Assembly: GCA_905331475.1 (NCBI GenBank)
Contig: CAJNYU010000783.1
Location: forward strand, 1-64,000
Source: Rotaria socialis
Lineage: Eukaryota; Rotifera; Eurotatoria; Philodinida; Philodinidae
DNA: 64,000 nucleotides
Direction: 5' to 3'
Shown: positions 51,742 through 63,295 of the stretch, in pieces
How the letters are laid out: each line of letters begins with the position of its first letter
How positions within the stretch are numbered: the stretch's first letter is position 1
Position numbers and translations under genes: made by a program
Notes under the pieces: generated by a model
Databases searched by the model: none
Told to the model about the DNA's origin: nothing
What the model saw: only the letters and a program-made list of their open reading frames with translations

Positions 51742-53648
51742 GGCAACAATAGAATATCGATCTAAAATTATACAAAAATATGCTAAGTTAAATTATTGTA
51801 TCCCACAAAGAAAACAAATATTTCAATTTATATAATGTAATTTCATTTATATTTTTCTTTCGTTCTAGTGAAGTTCCACACTAAGATTTTTTATCTGTTA
51901 CTAGAACTTCGCTCATCAAATGATCGATTGATTTTTTATCATTTTTTGATTAAAATCATTTTTTTCAATAGATGTAACAAGTCATCTATCAATTTTTAAT
52001 TGACTTATCCACAAGTACTTATATATGGTCAATATGAATAGCTTTAGCATGTGGGCTAACTAAATAAACTATATATGCCATTAAACATTCTGAACCTAAA
52101 CTAATATCAAAACATTTTACTCCTTAATAATTCAATACAAGCTCTATGCAAGGGTCAATGCCTAGTTGAAATTTATCTCTAAGAAATTCTAATTCAAGGC
52201 CATGCATAGATGTCGTACACTAAACAATAGTAACAGTCATAATATGTAACAATAGAAAAACTCTATCTAATCGTTACCTATAGGTTAAAATGACAAAGAA
52301 AACTCAATTCTAATTTGTGTGACATACAAATATACTTACAGTATCGCCGACTAGATAAAAATCAAAAGGAGGTCAATTTAAAAAGATCTACAATATATAA
52401 ATAAATTTATATATATTTGATCGCAGCCGGTCAAGGTAAACATCTAATTTTAGATCTGTAAAAAGCAACTGTTAACATAGCATCTTTTGATAATACTATT
52501 TCTGTATCAATTTTCGCTTAATCTTTTATGAGTTCACTTTGATGGACCATCGATTTTATATTCATGGACTGTTATTGATGATGTTGAACACTAAACGATA
52601 ATAAAAATAGAGATCACAATTCGAAAAAAAAATGTATGAGAAAATATTTATCATAATTTTTCTAGAAGAATCAAAATATTAACGATTCAAGTCATTAAAA
52701 TATAGTGAATCAAAATATTTTAGCAGAAGATTCATTTGTACTATAAATCTATAAGAATAGTTTTTTAGAAAATTTGCAAGACTCTTTAGATTTATTGAAT
52801 TTTCAATTTCATAGGATTCATTTTAATTATTTGCAACTAGTTTACAATCAAATGAAAGAAAATTTTTTTCTATTTACAACGAAATGTTTATTTAGATATA
52901 ATGTAAAAAAGAAAGCTTTCACCACAAAAATACCAATAACTCTGGATTACTACAGTTAACATGAACTAGATTCAGTCATATTTCAGAAATCTATGTTAAT
53001 TGTTTTCTTTTAATGAGATCTATACTCTAATGGTGTTTCGACTATAGAAATTCCTTGACGGTCCAATTTTCAAATATCATCTTAGTTACCACGAGTTAAC
53101 AGCAATAGTTTATATACATGTTGATGTTACAGTGAGTAATGACGTGTTATTTTCCGTGTACGATCTGATAATATGAAATATTTTATCAAACATGGTATTA
53201 ATTCTGTAACATAAATATTTACTCGAATATATCTATCAATGAAATGAAAATCATCCAACTCGAACGATTGATTTTTCATCAGTATTTTCTATTTACTATT
53301 TTAAAAAGAAAATACAAATTCTTTACCGATGTTTTTCATTTACTATTTCGATCAAACACATTTAGTTTAACAATTTTCTTCTTTGCCACTCTTGGTTATT
53401 TGTTTTTGTTATTTTATCCTCTTCGTTAAAATGAACCATTCAGAACGAAGTAAATATTCTAGTACCATCTATCGATTGATATTTTTTTTCTCGCTTCATG
53501 ATTTACGTCTCGTACGTATCCAGCGAACATAAACGTAGTATAAACAACTAACTATATTTTTAACGTTGAAATACGATAGTTTATGTTTATTATACTGAAT
53601 TATTCTATTTCAGATTATATTTTCTCATAGAAAACAAAATTAACAACA
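51742..53648. other. Intergenic, upstream of the candidate operon
   Basis: About 1.9 kb between the divergent SUCLG1 and RPL35 genes. No gene seen; frames at 52774-52959 and 53244-53429 are AT-driven. A T-rich acceptor (tctatttcag, ending at 53613) 35 nt before the RPL35 ATG marks a 5' untranslated intron or spliced-leader site. Confidence 0.45.
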
Positions 53649-54079
53649 ATGACACGAATTAAATGTTCCCAACTTCGTGGTAAAAAACCAGGTAAAAATA
53701 TTTATCTTATAAATATGAACAAGAAACAAAATTTAATTCTTTTTCAGATGAAGTTCAAAAACAATTAAGTGATTTACGTCAAGAACTAAATACATTACGT
53801 GTTGGAAAAGTCACAGGTAGTGGTGGCGCACAGAAATTAGGCAAAATTCGTAATGTACGTAAATCAATTGCACGCGTACTCATCGTTCGAAATCAAACAA
53901 CAAAAGACAATTTGAGAAAATTATATCATGGAAAAAAATATAAACCAAAAGATTTGCGTAAACGTAAAACACGTGCTATCCGACGTTTATTTACACCAAA
54001 AGAAAATTCTGTTCAATTAAGAAAAGTTCAGCGACGACAATGGGCTTTTCCACAACGTATATATGCTGTTAAAGCTTAA
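53649..54079 (+). CDS. Rpl35: Large ribosomal subunit protein uL29 (RPL35)
   Basis: Two exons, 53649-53691 and 53748-54079, 124 aa (human 123). The first 14 codons end in LRGKKP, and the second exon has the uL29 hallmarks: [51 protein letters not shown] and the C-terminal YAVKA. It is a structural protein of the 60S subunit near the exit tunnel. It heads a run of four closely spaced same-strand genes; its polyadenylation signal lies at 54167 and the next ATG at 54214. An early intron in phase 1 after about 14 codons is typical for such ribosomal protein genes. Confidence 0.97.
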
Positions 54080-54166
54080 ACAAGAAGCTCTAAAAAATAA
54101 CGTGAACTTTTTCTTGTTGTTTTTTTTGTTTTGTTTTTATATTCGTGATGAAAGAACTAGAGAACG

Positions 54167-54172
54167 AATAAA
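54167..54172 (+). terminator. Polyadenylation signal AATAAA of RPL35
   Basis: AATAAA 88 nt after the RPL35 stop and only 42 nt before the next gene's ATG. Confidence 0.6.
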
Positions 54173-54213
54173 ATAAGAAGAAGATAAACAGGAACATTTG
54201 TGTAGTTTTAGAT

Positions 54214-56641
54214 ATGCCAAAAAAAAAGCAAGTTACTTTACAGAATAGTATTCAAGGAAAATTTATCCCAAGAAATGTTCCACCACCAGGATCAGGTTTG
54301 CAGAAATTTGTCAATCATCGCATATTTGTTTTTTCTGACTTCTCTTTTTTATTCTTAACAACATAGTTTTTCCTTCGAGAGCTAATGATAATCGATTTAA
54401 TGCAAAAATGGCTGAATTACTTGCATCTTCGTCAACAATGAGTGATGAAAACGAAGTTGTCTCAAATAGATCTTCTCAAGATGATCGAATCTCAAATGAA
54501 ATCCAATCAGTTGAGTCACCACGTACTCATTCTAAACTATTTCATAGACGTATAGCTACTATGCTTGAAACAATTAGAAAATCTAATGATGATTCTTCGA
54601 AAGTACGAATAACATCCTCGCATACTGAATATAAATCGCAATCAATTACATTTGGTCAATTACGACAAGCAACAATATCGTCTGTACCTGAACAAGTGCT
54701 AGAAGATAAATCAAGTTCTTATCAAATAAAAAAAGATAATGAAGAAAAATATGATAAAACATTAATATCGTTTGTAAAACAAAATAATGCAAATTCAAAT
54801 GCAACAACATCAAAAGGTTCTACAAAACATCAAACACATAGAGAACGATTATATTATTCATCATCGCTTGAACAACTACTTGAACAACAGAATGTTACTG
54901 GAGAAATGAAAACCGATGAGAAAGAAATAGAAAAACCATCATTAACTGTTGATGAAATTCTTGCTCTGCATTATTCGAAAGTCAAATTATCAAGAAATAC
55001 AGAAACTGATTCGCCATCTTCTGTTTATCCTAATAAAACTGTTGCAAGTTTTTACATGAGTTCTTCTGTGCCAAAATGGAATTCTTTCCAAACTAATCAA
55101 GATAATCCTTCTCCACAATTGATGTTAAATGAGCAAAACAGAACACGACCACCCCCACCTTCCTATTCATCCAGTATAACTTATGGTCATCGAACAACTT
55201 CATTAGGTATGTGAACCATTTTGTGCATATGAACTAATATCTTTCATTAGTACAATTCATTCTATAAGATGACTACAATTTATCATCAATAATTAAAATC
55301 TGTATATTTTGAAAAATACAGCAGTGGATTTGAATTCTAATCTGTATTATTTTAGTCCCAAGTAGAAATGTGAAGGGTAACCGTTTTTGTTGTTGTATTC
55401 TCTATTCTGACTGTGGAGGATTATCTAGCACTTACTCTACCCTAGAGTGTACAATGGTTCCTCCTTGTCTGTATCCTGTAGTGTGAATGAATCCGAAACA
55501 TTTCTAATTTGAAAAAAAGACTTTCAACGAATAAAACTATCTCTTCTAATAAAAAAATAATAAGTTTTTTCTTTCATTTAATTAGTAACTAATCCAGTTC
55601 AACATCATATTCATCCATCTGTTCCGTCATCCAAGGTTGAAAATGTTTATTCTGGAACATCAACATCTCCACATCTATTAACAGGGAATTCATCTTTCGT
55701 GCTTTCAAATTCTACTTCTTCGTTCACTTCAACTATGAATAATTCAATAAGTAATAATTTTATTCGACCACCACCTCCACGTTATCAATCACCAACGCCA
55801 AATGCAGAATCTTCACAATTAGCATCTAGTCAACAACCAAATATTGTCAATAGTGTGGATGATGATAATAATAATAATAATACTAAACCGTCAATAGGCT
55901 TTGATCATGAATTTTCACGTTTACTTTATGGTAAAGATGCTGAAAAAAATCGACGTCAAAAACAAAAACGTAAAGCTTTCAGTGAGCCTGTCAAGTAGGA
56001 AAAGATACAGTGCGCATAATTTTGAATGAGAAAATTCTTTTTAATTAGAAAATGTGTTGAAGAAGCTAATCGATCTAATGAGCAAACTCGTCGTCGAGTA
56101 ACGTCTTATTTAAATAAATCTAATACAGTTAAAGAAGAGGAAGACGAAGACGACGAAGAAGAAGAAAATGATTATGGAATAGAAACTACGAAATTGAATA
56201 ATCAGAAACAAGAATTAAATTTTCCTCTACGAAGAAGATCTCAGCGACAGTCTAAGTAAATAGAATACAAATCATTGTTTTAATGTTTTCTTCAATGTAT
56301 TTTATTGATTTTTCTATCTGCCTAGTTTCATCAGAAGAAATCGTGAATCAGCCAAAGCAGCTCTTGTGCCAGCAAATCCGTCATTAAAGCAACGAGTTCC
56401 ATCATTTTTACGTGTTTATTCTCAAGCATCATCATCCAACGATATTCTTCTTCAATGGGAGTTGTTTAATTTTTCTGAACTTGACACATTTTATACGATG
56501 ATGAGTAGATTATATAAAAATGAAAATTTAGCTCGAGTACAACTTTATGAAATTTATCGAACAGCGTTACTTTCAGTGCTTGCATCAAAGAAATCTCTAA
56601 GCAGTGATAATCAAACTATTGCTATCACGACAGCTTTGTAA
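54214..56641 (+). CDS. Unknown mostly disordered protein, 617 aa
   Basis: Five exons: 54214-54295, 54367-55206, 55586-55994, 56049-56255, 56326-56641, phases consistent. The start (MPKKKQVTLQNSIQGKF) lies 2 nt after an acceptor-like AG. The first 400 residues are Ser/Asn/Gln-rich and probably disordered, with two similar proline motifs (RPPPPSYSSS, RPPPPRYQSP) that could bind SH3 or WW domains. A highly basic patch (KNRRQKQKRKAF) and an acidic run (EEEDEDDEEEEND) follow. The last 90 residues look folded and helical (VPSFLRVYSQ, LLQWELFNFSELDTFYTMM, LYEIYRTALLSVL). I do not recognise the family. The stop lies directly behind a gtaaat donor at 56638, from which the frame could continue into the following nucleotidase exon (see findings), so the real C-terminus is open. 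Confidence 0.75.
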
Positions 56642-56740
56642 ATTATATCTTTTATTTTAATTTTATTTAGTACGCTAAAATTTTTTCTCAGTTTTGCTTT
56701 TTCTGTGAAACTTATTTTTATTTTTAGATATAAAAACAAA

Positions 56741-58031
56741 ATGAATCTTGTTGAGAAACTTTTAAGTGAAAACTCTCATGTTCATATTCGTGATGATAAA
56801 CGTGCTGCTGTAGAGCAAACAGTTCGTTCATTAATTAGTGAAGGACGACAAATGTTACACGTGGTGGCAGATTTTGACTTTACATTAACGATGTACGAAA
56901 AAAACGGAGTCATTTTACCATCAACCTTCGGCGTTATTGAATCGAATGATCAAATATCAGTAAGAATTTAGTTGTATAGAATTTGTTTACTTGCATTTCA
57001 TTTGTACTTAAGACGACACTCATATTATATCGATTTCTTAACTAACAAATGCTTGAGAACTTTGAAACATCTTAATAGATCTGATCAAAAACTTCGATGT
57101 TTTTTTTTCTCTTTGAGAAAAGCCATTTTCATAAGAAAGAATTATAAAAATGACGGATGAGAAAAATATAAGCGATTTAAACGACATTGTTTATGAATTT
57201 AATGCACTTTAAAGAACTGTAACTTGAACAGATAGATATTCACAGTTATTTTATTGAAATCTAGCCAAGAATTGATAATAAAAATATTAGTTTTTAGCTA
57301 CCCGATGGTTCATTACTTTCTCAAAAAGCTGAAGAATTACGATTAAAATATCATCCAATTGAAATAGACGTTCACATGGATATATCAGAAAAACTGCCGT
57401 ACATGATTGAATGGTGGCGTTCAGCACAAAGTCTATTTGTTTTATCAAATCTGACTAAATCGGTAATGCGTAAACTTGTTCATGAATCAAGCATGGAATT
57501 GAAGGCAGGTGTTCAAGAATTTATGATTGATTTATTGCGTAGTGAAACACCTATTCTAATATTTTCAGCTGGTTTAGGTAAAAATATTATTTCATTTGTA
57601 TTTATTTTCATTTGAAATTTTTAGGTGATATTATTGAAATTTTTCTTGAAAAAGAAATTCCTGAATTTAGACACAATCATGAATCATCACATATTGTTTC
57701 AAATTTTATTCAATATGATAATGATGGAAAATTGAAAGGATTTAGTGAAAGATTAATTCATTCATTTAATAAAAACGAGCATGAAATTCATGATACGTCT
57801 TATTTTCAAACAATTCTCACCCGGCCCAATGTTATTCTTTTAGGTGATACACTTGGCGATGTTGGAATGATTGGCGGAATGAAAAATTTAAAACAAATAC
57901 TTAGAATTGGCTATTTAAATCAGAGTACACCAGCAAAATTAGAAGTTTATAAAAATGTTTATGATATAGTCATATGTGATAATCAAACCTTTGATGTTCC
58001 TAATGTCATATTAAAAGCAATTGAAAAATGA
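56741..58031 (+). CDS. Nt5c3: Cytosolic 5'-nucleotidase III-like (pyrimidine 5'-nucleotidase, UMPH-1 family)
   Basis: Exons 56741-56959, 57298-57577 and 57625-58031, 301 aa, as in vertebrate NT5C3 cytosolic forms. It is a HAD-superfamily phosphatase that hydrolyses nucleoside 5'-monophosphates such as CMP and UMP. Motif I is ADFDFTLT (Asp44 nucleophile, Asp46 acid/base), where most relatives have DFDMTLS. Motif II is FSAGLG, and motif IV is LLGDTLGDVGMIGG, with Asp residues for Mg2+. Conserved blocks ISEKLPYMIEWW, GVQEFM and KGFSERLIHSFNK also match. The chosen ATG fits the family N-terminus and sits 13 nt after a T-rich acceptor ending at 56727. The gap to the previous stop is only 99 nt and has no AATAAA. 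Confidence 0.93.
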
Positions 58032-58154
58032 TTTTCTGACGTGTTTGTTTTTCTATAAAAGGATTCTTTTCCACTCGTCATGAATCTCTTACTTATTTGT
58101 TGCATGACATTTTACATGGTTTATGCAATAAGTATTTCTTTTTATTGCAGATAA

Positions 58155-60886
58155 ATGGCTTCGAAAAAAATAAAGAAAGAAGTTTTCATAGACGACGACG
58201 AGGAAATCATCATCGTGAAAAAAATTAAACCATCACTATTGAGAAAAGTGTAAGAAAATCCTTCTGCATGTACGAGTTATTTTATTATTTCTTGCTTTTT
58301 AGCTTAAAACGATTGCTTTTTGGTATTAGTTTTGTATTGGTTGGATTAATTGCATTAACTCCATTTTTACTTCAATTGCATGGTGACTTTATTTTAACGA
58401 AAATGTTTTTTCAAACTTGGTGTAAAAATGTTTTTCTTTTATTTATTTTTATACTGAGTTTGTTTTTGTTTAGCTCGTTATTATCCATGGATCGATTTAA
58501 CTAAATTAGATTCATTTAGTTTAAATGGAATTAATGTTTATGAACAAATAGAGCCTGATGTTAAAATTGGAATTTGGTAAGTTTATATTGTTTATAACAG
58601 AAAGAAAGTCTATGTAGATTAGAAATTAAAGAGATCAACTATATTTAGTTTTGGTGGTAATTGGCATGATCTTGCTCATATCTAGTTTAGAAATGTAAAT
58701 ATGCAAAATATTTAGTGAGATTTTATCGAGCAGATCTGAAAAATTTGAAAAGTAGAAATAACAAATAGAAAACCAAAATTAAGATATTTAATGTAGATAC
58801 TCATAAATGTAGATAGAAACTCACTCTGTCATTTGTAGTACCACAAATAAAAAGTTTACTGAGGAATACTAAGATTTCCATAAACGTTTTCAAAAATTCA
58901 ATTCAAGTTTTTTTTATTTGAAACTATTAATGTGCAGGATTTAGAATCAAAAGAAAAATTAATATTTATAACGAAATGCAATTTATCCGGAGAAAATAAT
59001 ATGGAATCGTACGGATCAAACGTTTGTATTCCTCATGCTTACACATATGTCATATATATATATATACAGAAGAAATATTAGTGAAATCGCTACGAATGAG
59101 AGTAACATAATCACTCTTCGATATTGTTAGAACAGTGAGAAAAATCCCACAGAACTTCAATTCTTTTATAAGAAAAAACAATTTCAGAAAATGTATCAAT
59201 TGCAGTTGATTGACAGGCTGAGGGTGTTTTAGAAATGGTTTTCAAAAGTTACATCAGTTAAGTATTCATAGAGCACCAGATAGACGTCTAATATGAAGAT
59301 CTTAACTCGATGATAGACGTCATGTTCATATTACAATAAAAACTATCTAATGAAGCCACCACCGAGAGTGCTCACTTTATTGAGATCATCATCATCATTA
59401 GCGAGTTTACAGCTTCTCTTTTTTTATTAATCTTCTTTCTAAAAATTAATTTATTCAACGTTTTTTTTATGTATATCAAAGATAGCCCAAGTCTTTTTGA
59501 CATGGTCTGATGGTGTTTTTCATTCGCATAATAACGACGATATATAACACTGAGTATTGTAGTTGCTATTAAACAATGCTTTTTTTCTTTTACACATATA
59601 CGATTTATTCATGATCCTTTCTTATGTGTGCCGCGATTGTTAATCATTACACACTATGCACAGATGGACACATGAAGAAAGATTTTAATCTATATTAACT
59701 AGCACTTATTTTATAGAACTAATTTTACTAAATTAATATTTGTGTTTTTTCTTCTAAAAATATTTGTTTTGCTTTTCAGGTATGTACTACCGTCAGCAAT
59801 TGAAACTAGTCATGATTTACCAACTCTTGATGATTATTTAAAACAATATGTAAAATCTGATGATCAACCAATAATTATGTATCTGCATGGACAAGATGGA
59901 ACCAGGTAAATTATAATGAAAAGAATATGATAGGAGCTATAAAAAAAAACATTTTAGAGCAACACATTATCGAGCAAATCATTATCGAATGATGACTAAC
60001 TTTGGTAATCATATAGTTGTACTTGATTATCGTGGTTATGGTGATTCAACTGGTATGCCAAGTGTGAAGGGTGTTGTTGATGATGTATTACATGTATTCA
60101 AAGTAATTCGCAAAGCTTGTCCAAACAATCCAGTAACAATATGGGGACATTCAATGGGTACTGGTGTGGCATCATGGACGATGCATTATCTATTTCAAAA
60201 TCATACTGGTATAAAGATATAACTTTATTTGTATTTATATGCTTCTTTTCTGTTAATAAATGTTCTAGATTTTAAAAAACCGTCAGGTCTTGTACTTGAA
60301 GCACCATTTTATAATACGTTACAAGCATTTGTTTCATATCCGCTGACACGAGTATGCTTTTTTTTTCAATATATGTTTACGTTTCGAATCATAGTTTTCT
60401 TTTTATAGATATTGAATATTAATCCATATTTCATGCAAGCAGCACTTGATTCTCTTGCAACAGTAAAACTCGATTTTCCAAATAATGAAATGTAAGAATT
60501 TAAAATTTTGGAAAATAAAATATTAATTCATTTATTTTAGAATTTCATCTCTTCCATTACCCATTGTTGTAATACATGCAGAAGATGATACTGTCATTCC
60601 TTATTTCCATTTAGAATTAGTAAGTTACTAATAATCTTGAAAACTATTTATCTATGTTTTATTGTCAGCTTCAAGACTATGTCAAACAGCATCGTGATCA
60701 GAATTTCCCTCCAGTACGTTTTGTGACAGTTCCACGTTCAGCCGGTTGTGGTCATAATCATATATATTCGTATCCAAAGTTTGAAGAAATTGTCAGGTAA
60801 AATTCAATTGATCTAATCTTCTGTTTTTGATGGATTTTTCTTGTCTTAGTGATTTTGCATTCCTCAAGCAAACACCTCCAGCTTAA
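58155..60886 (+). CDS. Abhd12: ABHD12-like lysophospholipid/monoacylglycerol lipase
   Basis: Ten exons: 58155-58249, 58303-58421, 58474-58576, 59780-59905, 59958-60208, 60269-60351, 60409-60491, 60541-60619, 60669-60796, 60850-60886; 367 aa. A basic, acidic-patched cytosolic N-terminus precedes one membrane helix (LLFGISFVLVGLIALTPFLL), and the alpha/beta-hydrolase domain follows. The nucleophile elbow is GHSMG (Ser213), the acid is Asp302/303 in HAEDDTVIPY, and the base His342 in GCGHNHIYSYP. Conserved blocks include YLHGQDGTRATHYRANHY, VLDYRGYGDSTGMP and LEAPFYN. Human ABHD12 is an ER-membrane lysophosphatidylserine and monoacylglycerol lipase facing the lumen; the same is inferred here. 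The ATG is 4 nt behind a strong acceptor (ttttattgcag), 123 nt after the NT5C3 stop. Confidence 0.93.
58577..59779 (+). other. 1.2-kb intron of ABHD12-like gene
   Basis: Far longer than the other introns of this gene (47-60 nt). It is AT-rich, with an (AT)n run at about 59050-59065. I see no exon or nested gene in it. Confidence 0.6.
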
Positions 60887-63295
60887 ATCAAATTCTCCCG
60901 TGATCAAAAATTTGCAAAAATGTTTTCCGAGTGATATATCAGTCATTTGATTATCTATTTTATTTTATTTTATTGTATAATGAATAATTTTTTTATGTTT
61001 TGTGTAATTTTTACAGTGATAATTAATTATATTTTTTTTCAGATAGAAATAAGTTTTAATACATTTTAAAATAAAGAAAAACAACTTTGATAGAAAGTAA
61101 CTGTTGAAGTGAATTTATCAAAAACTAAAAGTTGTGTAGGAAACTGAAGATTATTCTAAATTAGTTATGATATTATATGTTAAAATAGTTCAATAAGGGT
61201 TATCCTAGACATTTTATTAGAGTTTTTTCTACTCATCTTACTATTGATCGATATTACAAATATTCCTCTTACGTATCGATGTGTTGCAAAACATATTGCT
61301 TTTATGAATTTAACGAAGTTAATTGCTTTTATAAACCACTGCAAACGGATAAAAACAAATATCAGGTCAATATATTTTTGATCTGATTCTACAATAATAA
61401 GCAGTCGACTCATACTGAAATAATGTTTTAAGGACCTTACGAAGTTCTCGATCGGATGCATACCATACCGACATTTTCTTTTGTACAGACTTGGGGAAGA
61501 ATGTTTTTCTTTTAAAATTCGAATAGATCTTTCTCAGATTCGAGAAGACTTAATCAAAGTTACTTTGTCAAATCTTCACCTAAAAAAAAGTTCAAAATCT
61601 TGAGTAAACTAATGAATGAGCGTATAGTCTACGTGCTTAATCTTACAACGAATAAGAGCGCATTTTTTGTCATTGTTATGCTGCTTAGAGCTATTTTAGT
61701 AATGATAATGAGAAATTGAGGAGTCCGTTCTTTTACTCAGGATATGGTGAAATTCAAGCAGATATTCTTAAATGTTAATTTTTTATCACGAATATCTGTG
61801 AGCCAAATATGATTGCATTTGATTTTTCAAAATCTTCTCGTTGGCAGTTCATCCATAAAATTTCCTTGTGAAACTTATTTGATACAGGATATACTTAGTT
61901 ATGTATTTGAATGTTGAACCAGAAGTATCTTTTAGAACATGTTTGTCTATGACAATATGACAGATATTTGTAATCAAAATTGATGTTTTTTTTAGGAGTT
62001 CGCGTTCTACTTTATATAAAGATGAGTTCTTTCATAATCATGCGGATTATTTTCAGAAATCTCTCTCTTAAACATCATTGAATATTTCTATAATGATTTA
62101 TTTTCATGACTAAAATAATGCAATCAAATAAAATATAGACTTAGTTAAAGATGGTCAATTTCTTTCTAAATGATTGCAAACACTATAACTTATGATCAAT
62201 AAAAACTTCATAGTTAGGTTCATTTACTAAGTGCACCTGGTGGCTCTCAATTAACGACACGATTATTCGTTGGTAAAAATATAAAATTTCTTTTGAGTGC
62301 GCTCTAATATTTATTTTTGTTAGATACAACTCTTGCCGGTATTTAAATGGAAGCTCCATTTTCTAGTACTGATGAAGTTCTATCAACAAATCGATTTTTA
62401 CTTTGAATTGAAATTTGATTTTTCTTTTTGAATTTCTTATCCAACCTTTTTTCGTTAGCAACCATGCTATCATTATTTGACTGAAAATACATTGCATAAA
62501 ACAAAAATTTTGTTTGATACACTACTTGTTTTAAAAATATTAATTATCCTAAGTATATTAATGAATGTGAACGATGATTTAATAAGGCCATATTTCATTT
62601 CAAAATTGATATGATTCCATATCATCATTAGTTCAGGTCTCTCACAGAAAGAGTTGTTACTAGGATATAGTTCTTTTGAGATGAAAAACTGGTCACCAGT
62701 GCTAGTTCTTCGTTCATGATCTATCGCAAGTCTACCCATTGTAGTCGACATGAATATATGAGATTGCATTACATTTCTCTGAAGCATGTTATTTTTCAAT
62801 AAGATCTGTAAAAATCAAACTTTGTCTTTTAACATTGATCAAAATTGATACTCAAAGTTCTCTTTTTTTTTTTGTGTATTAAAAATGTCTATGCATATAA
62901 AGTTACGTCATAGGACTCGTTTTTATCTCATCGGTAAAGTGAGATATGAATTGTGTTTTCTATAAATAAAATTGATCAGTTGTTTTTTTTTGTGTTAAAA
63001 GTTATATTTTTAATGCATTATAAATAAGCTTTGAACTTAGACCATAGTTATCAACGTTTACTAAAAAGAAATTTGTCATAGGAGTTATGGTGTTATTTTT
63101 TTGTTGCATGCACTACAGGTTAGTATTCAGTGAAAGAAAAGCAAATTTCATAAAAAAAATAAACTTGTTTGATAAGGTGGAGGCTAGTAATATTACTTCT
63201 GAGTGAAGCAAACGAACAAAAGATAAAATACACGCGTATTTACAGAATATATATATATATATATTCAACGTTTAAGTGTTAACATCAACACTCAT
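60887..63295. other. Intergenic, no gene seen
   Basis: About 2.4 kb after the candidate operon. An AATAAA at 61070-61075 (184 nt after the ABHD12 stop) is the probable polyadenylation signal. The minus frames 61180-61461 and 62473-62799 are not supported by composition or splice structure. An (AT)n run lies at 63249-63264, just before the SDR gene. Confidence 0.45.
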
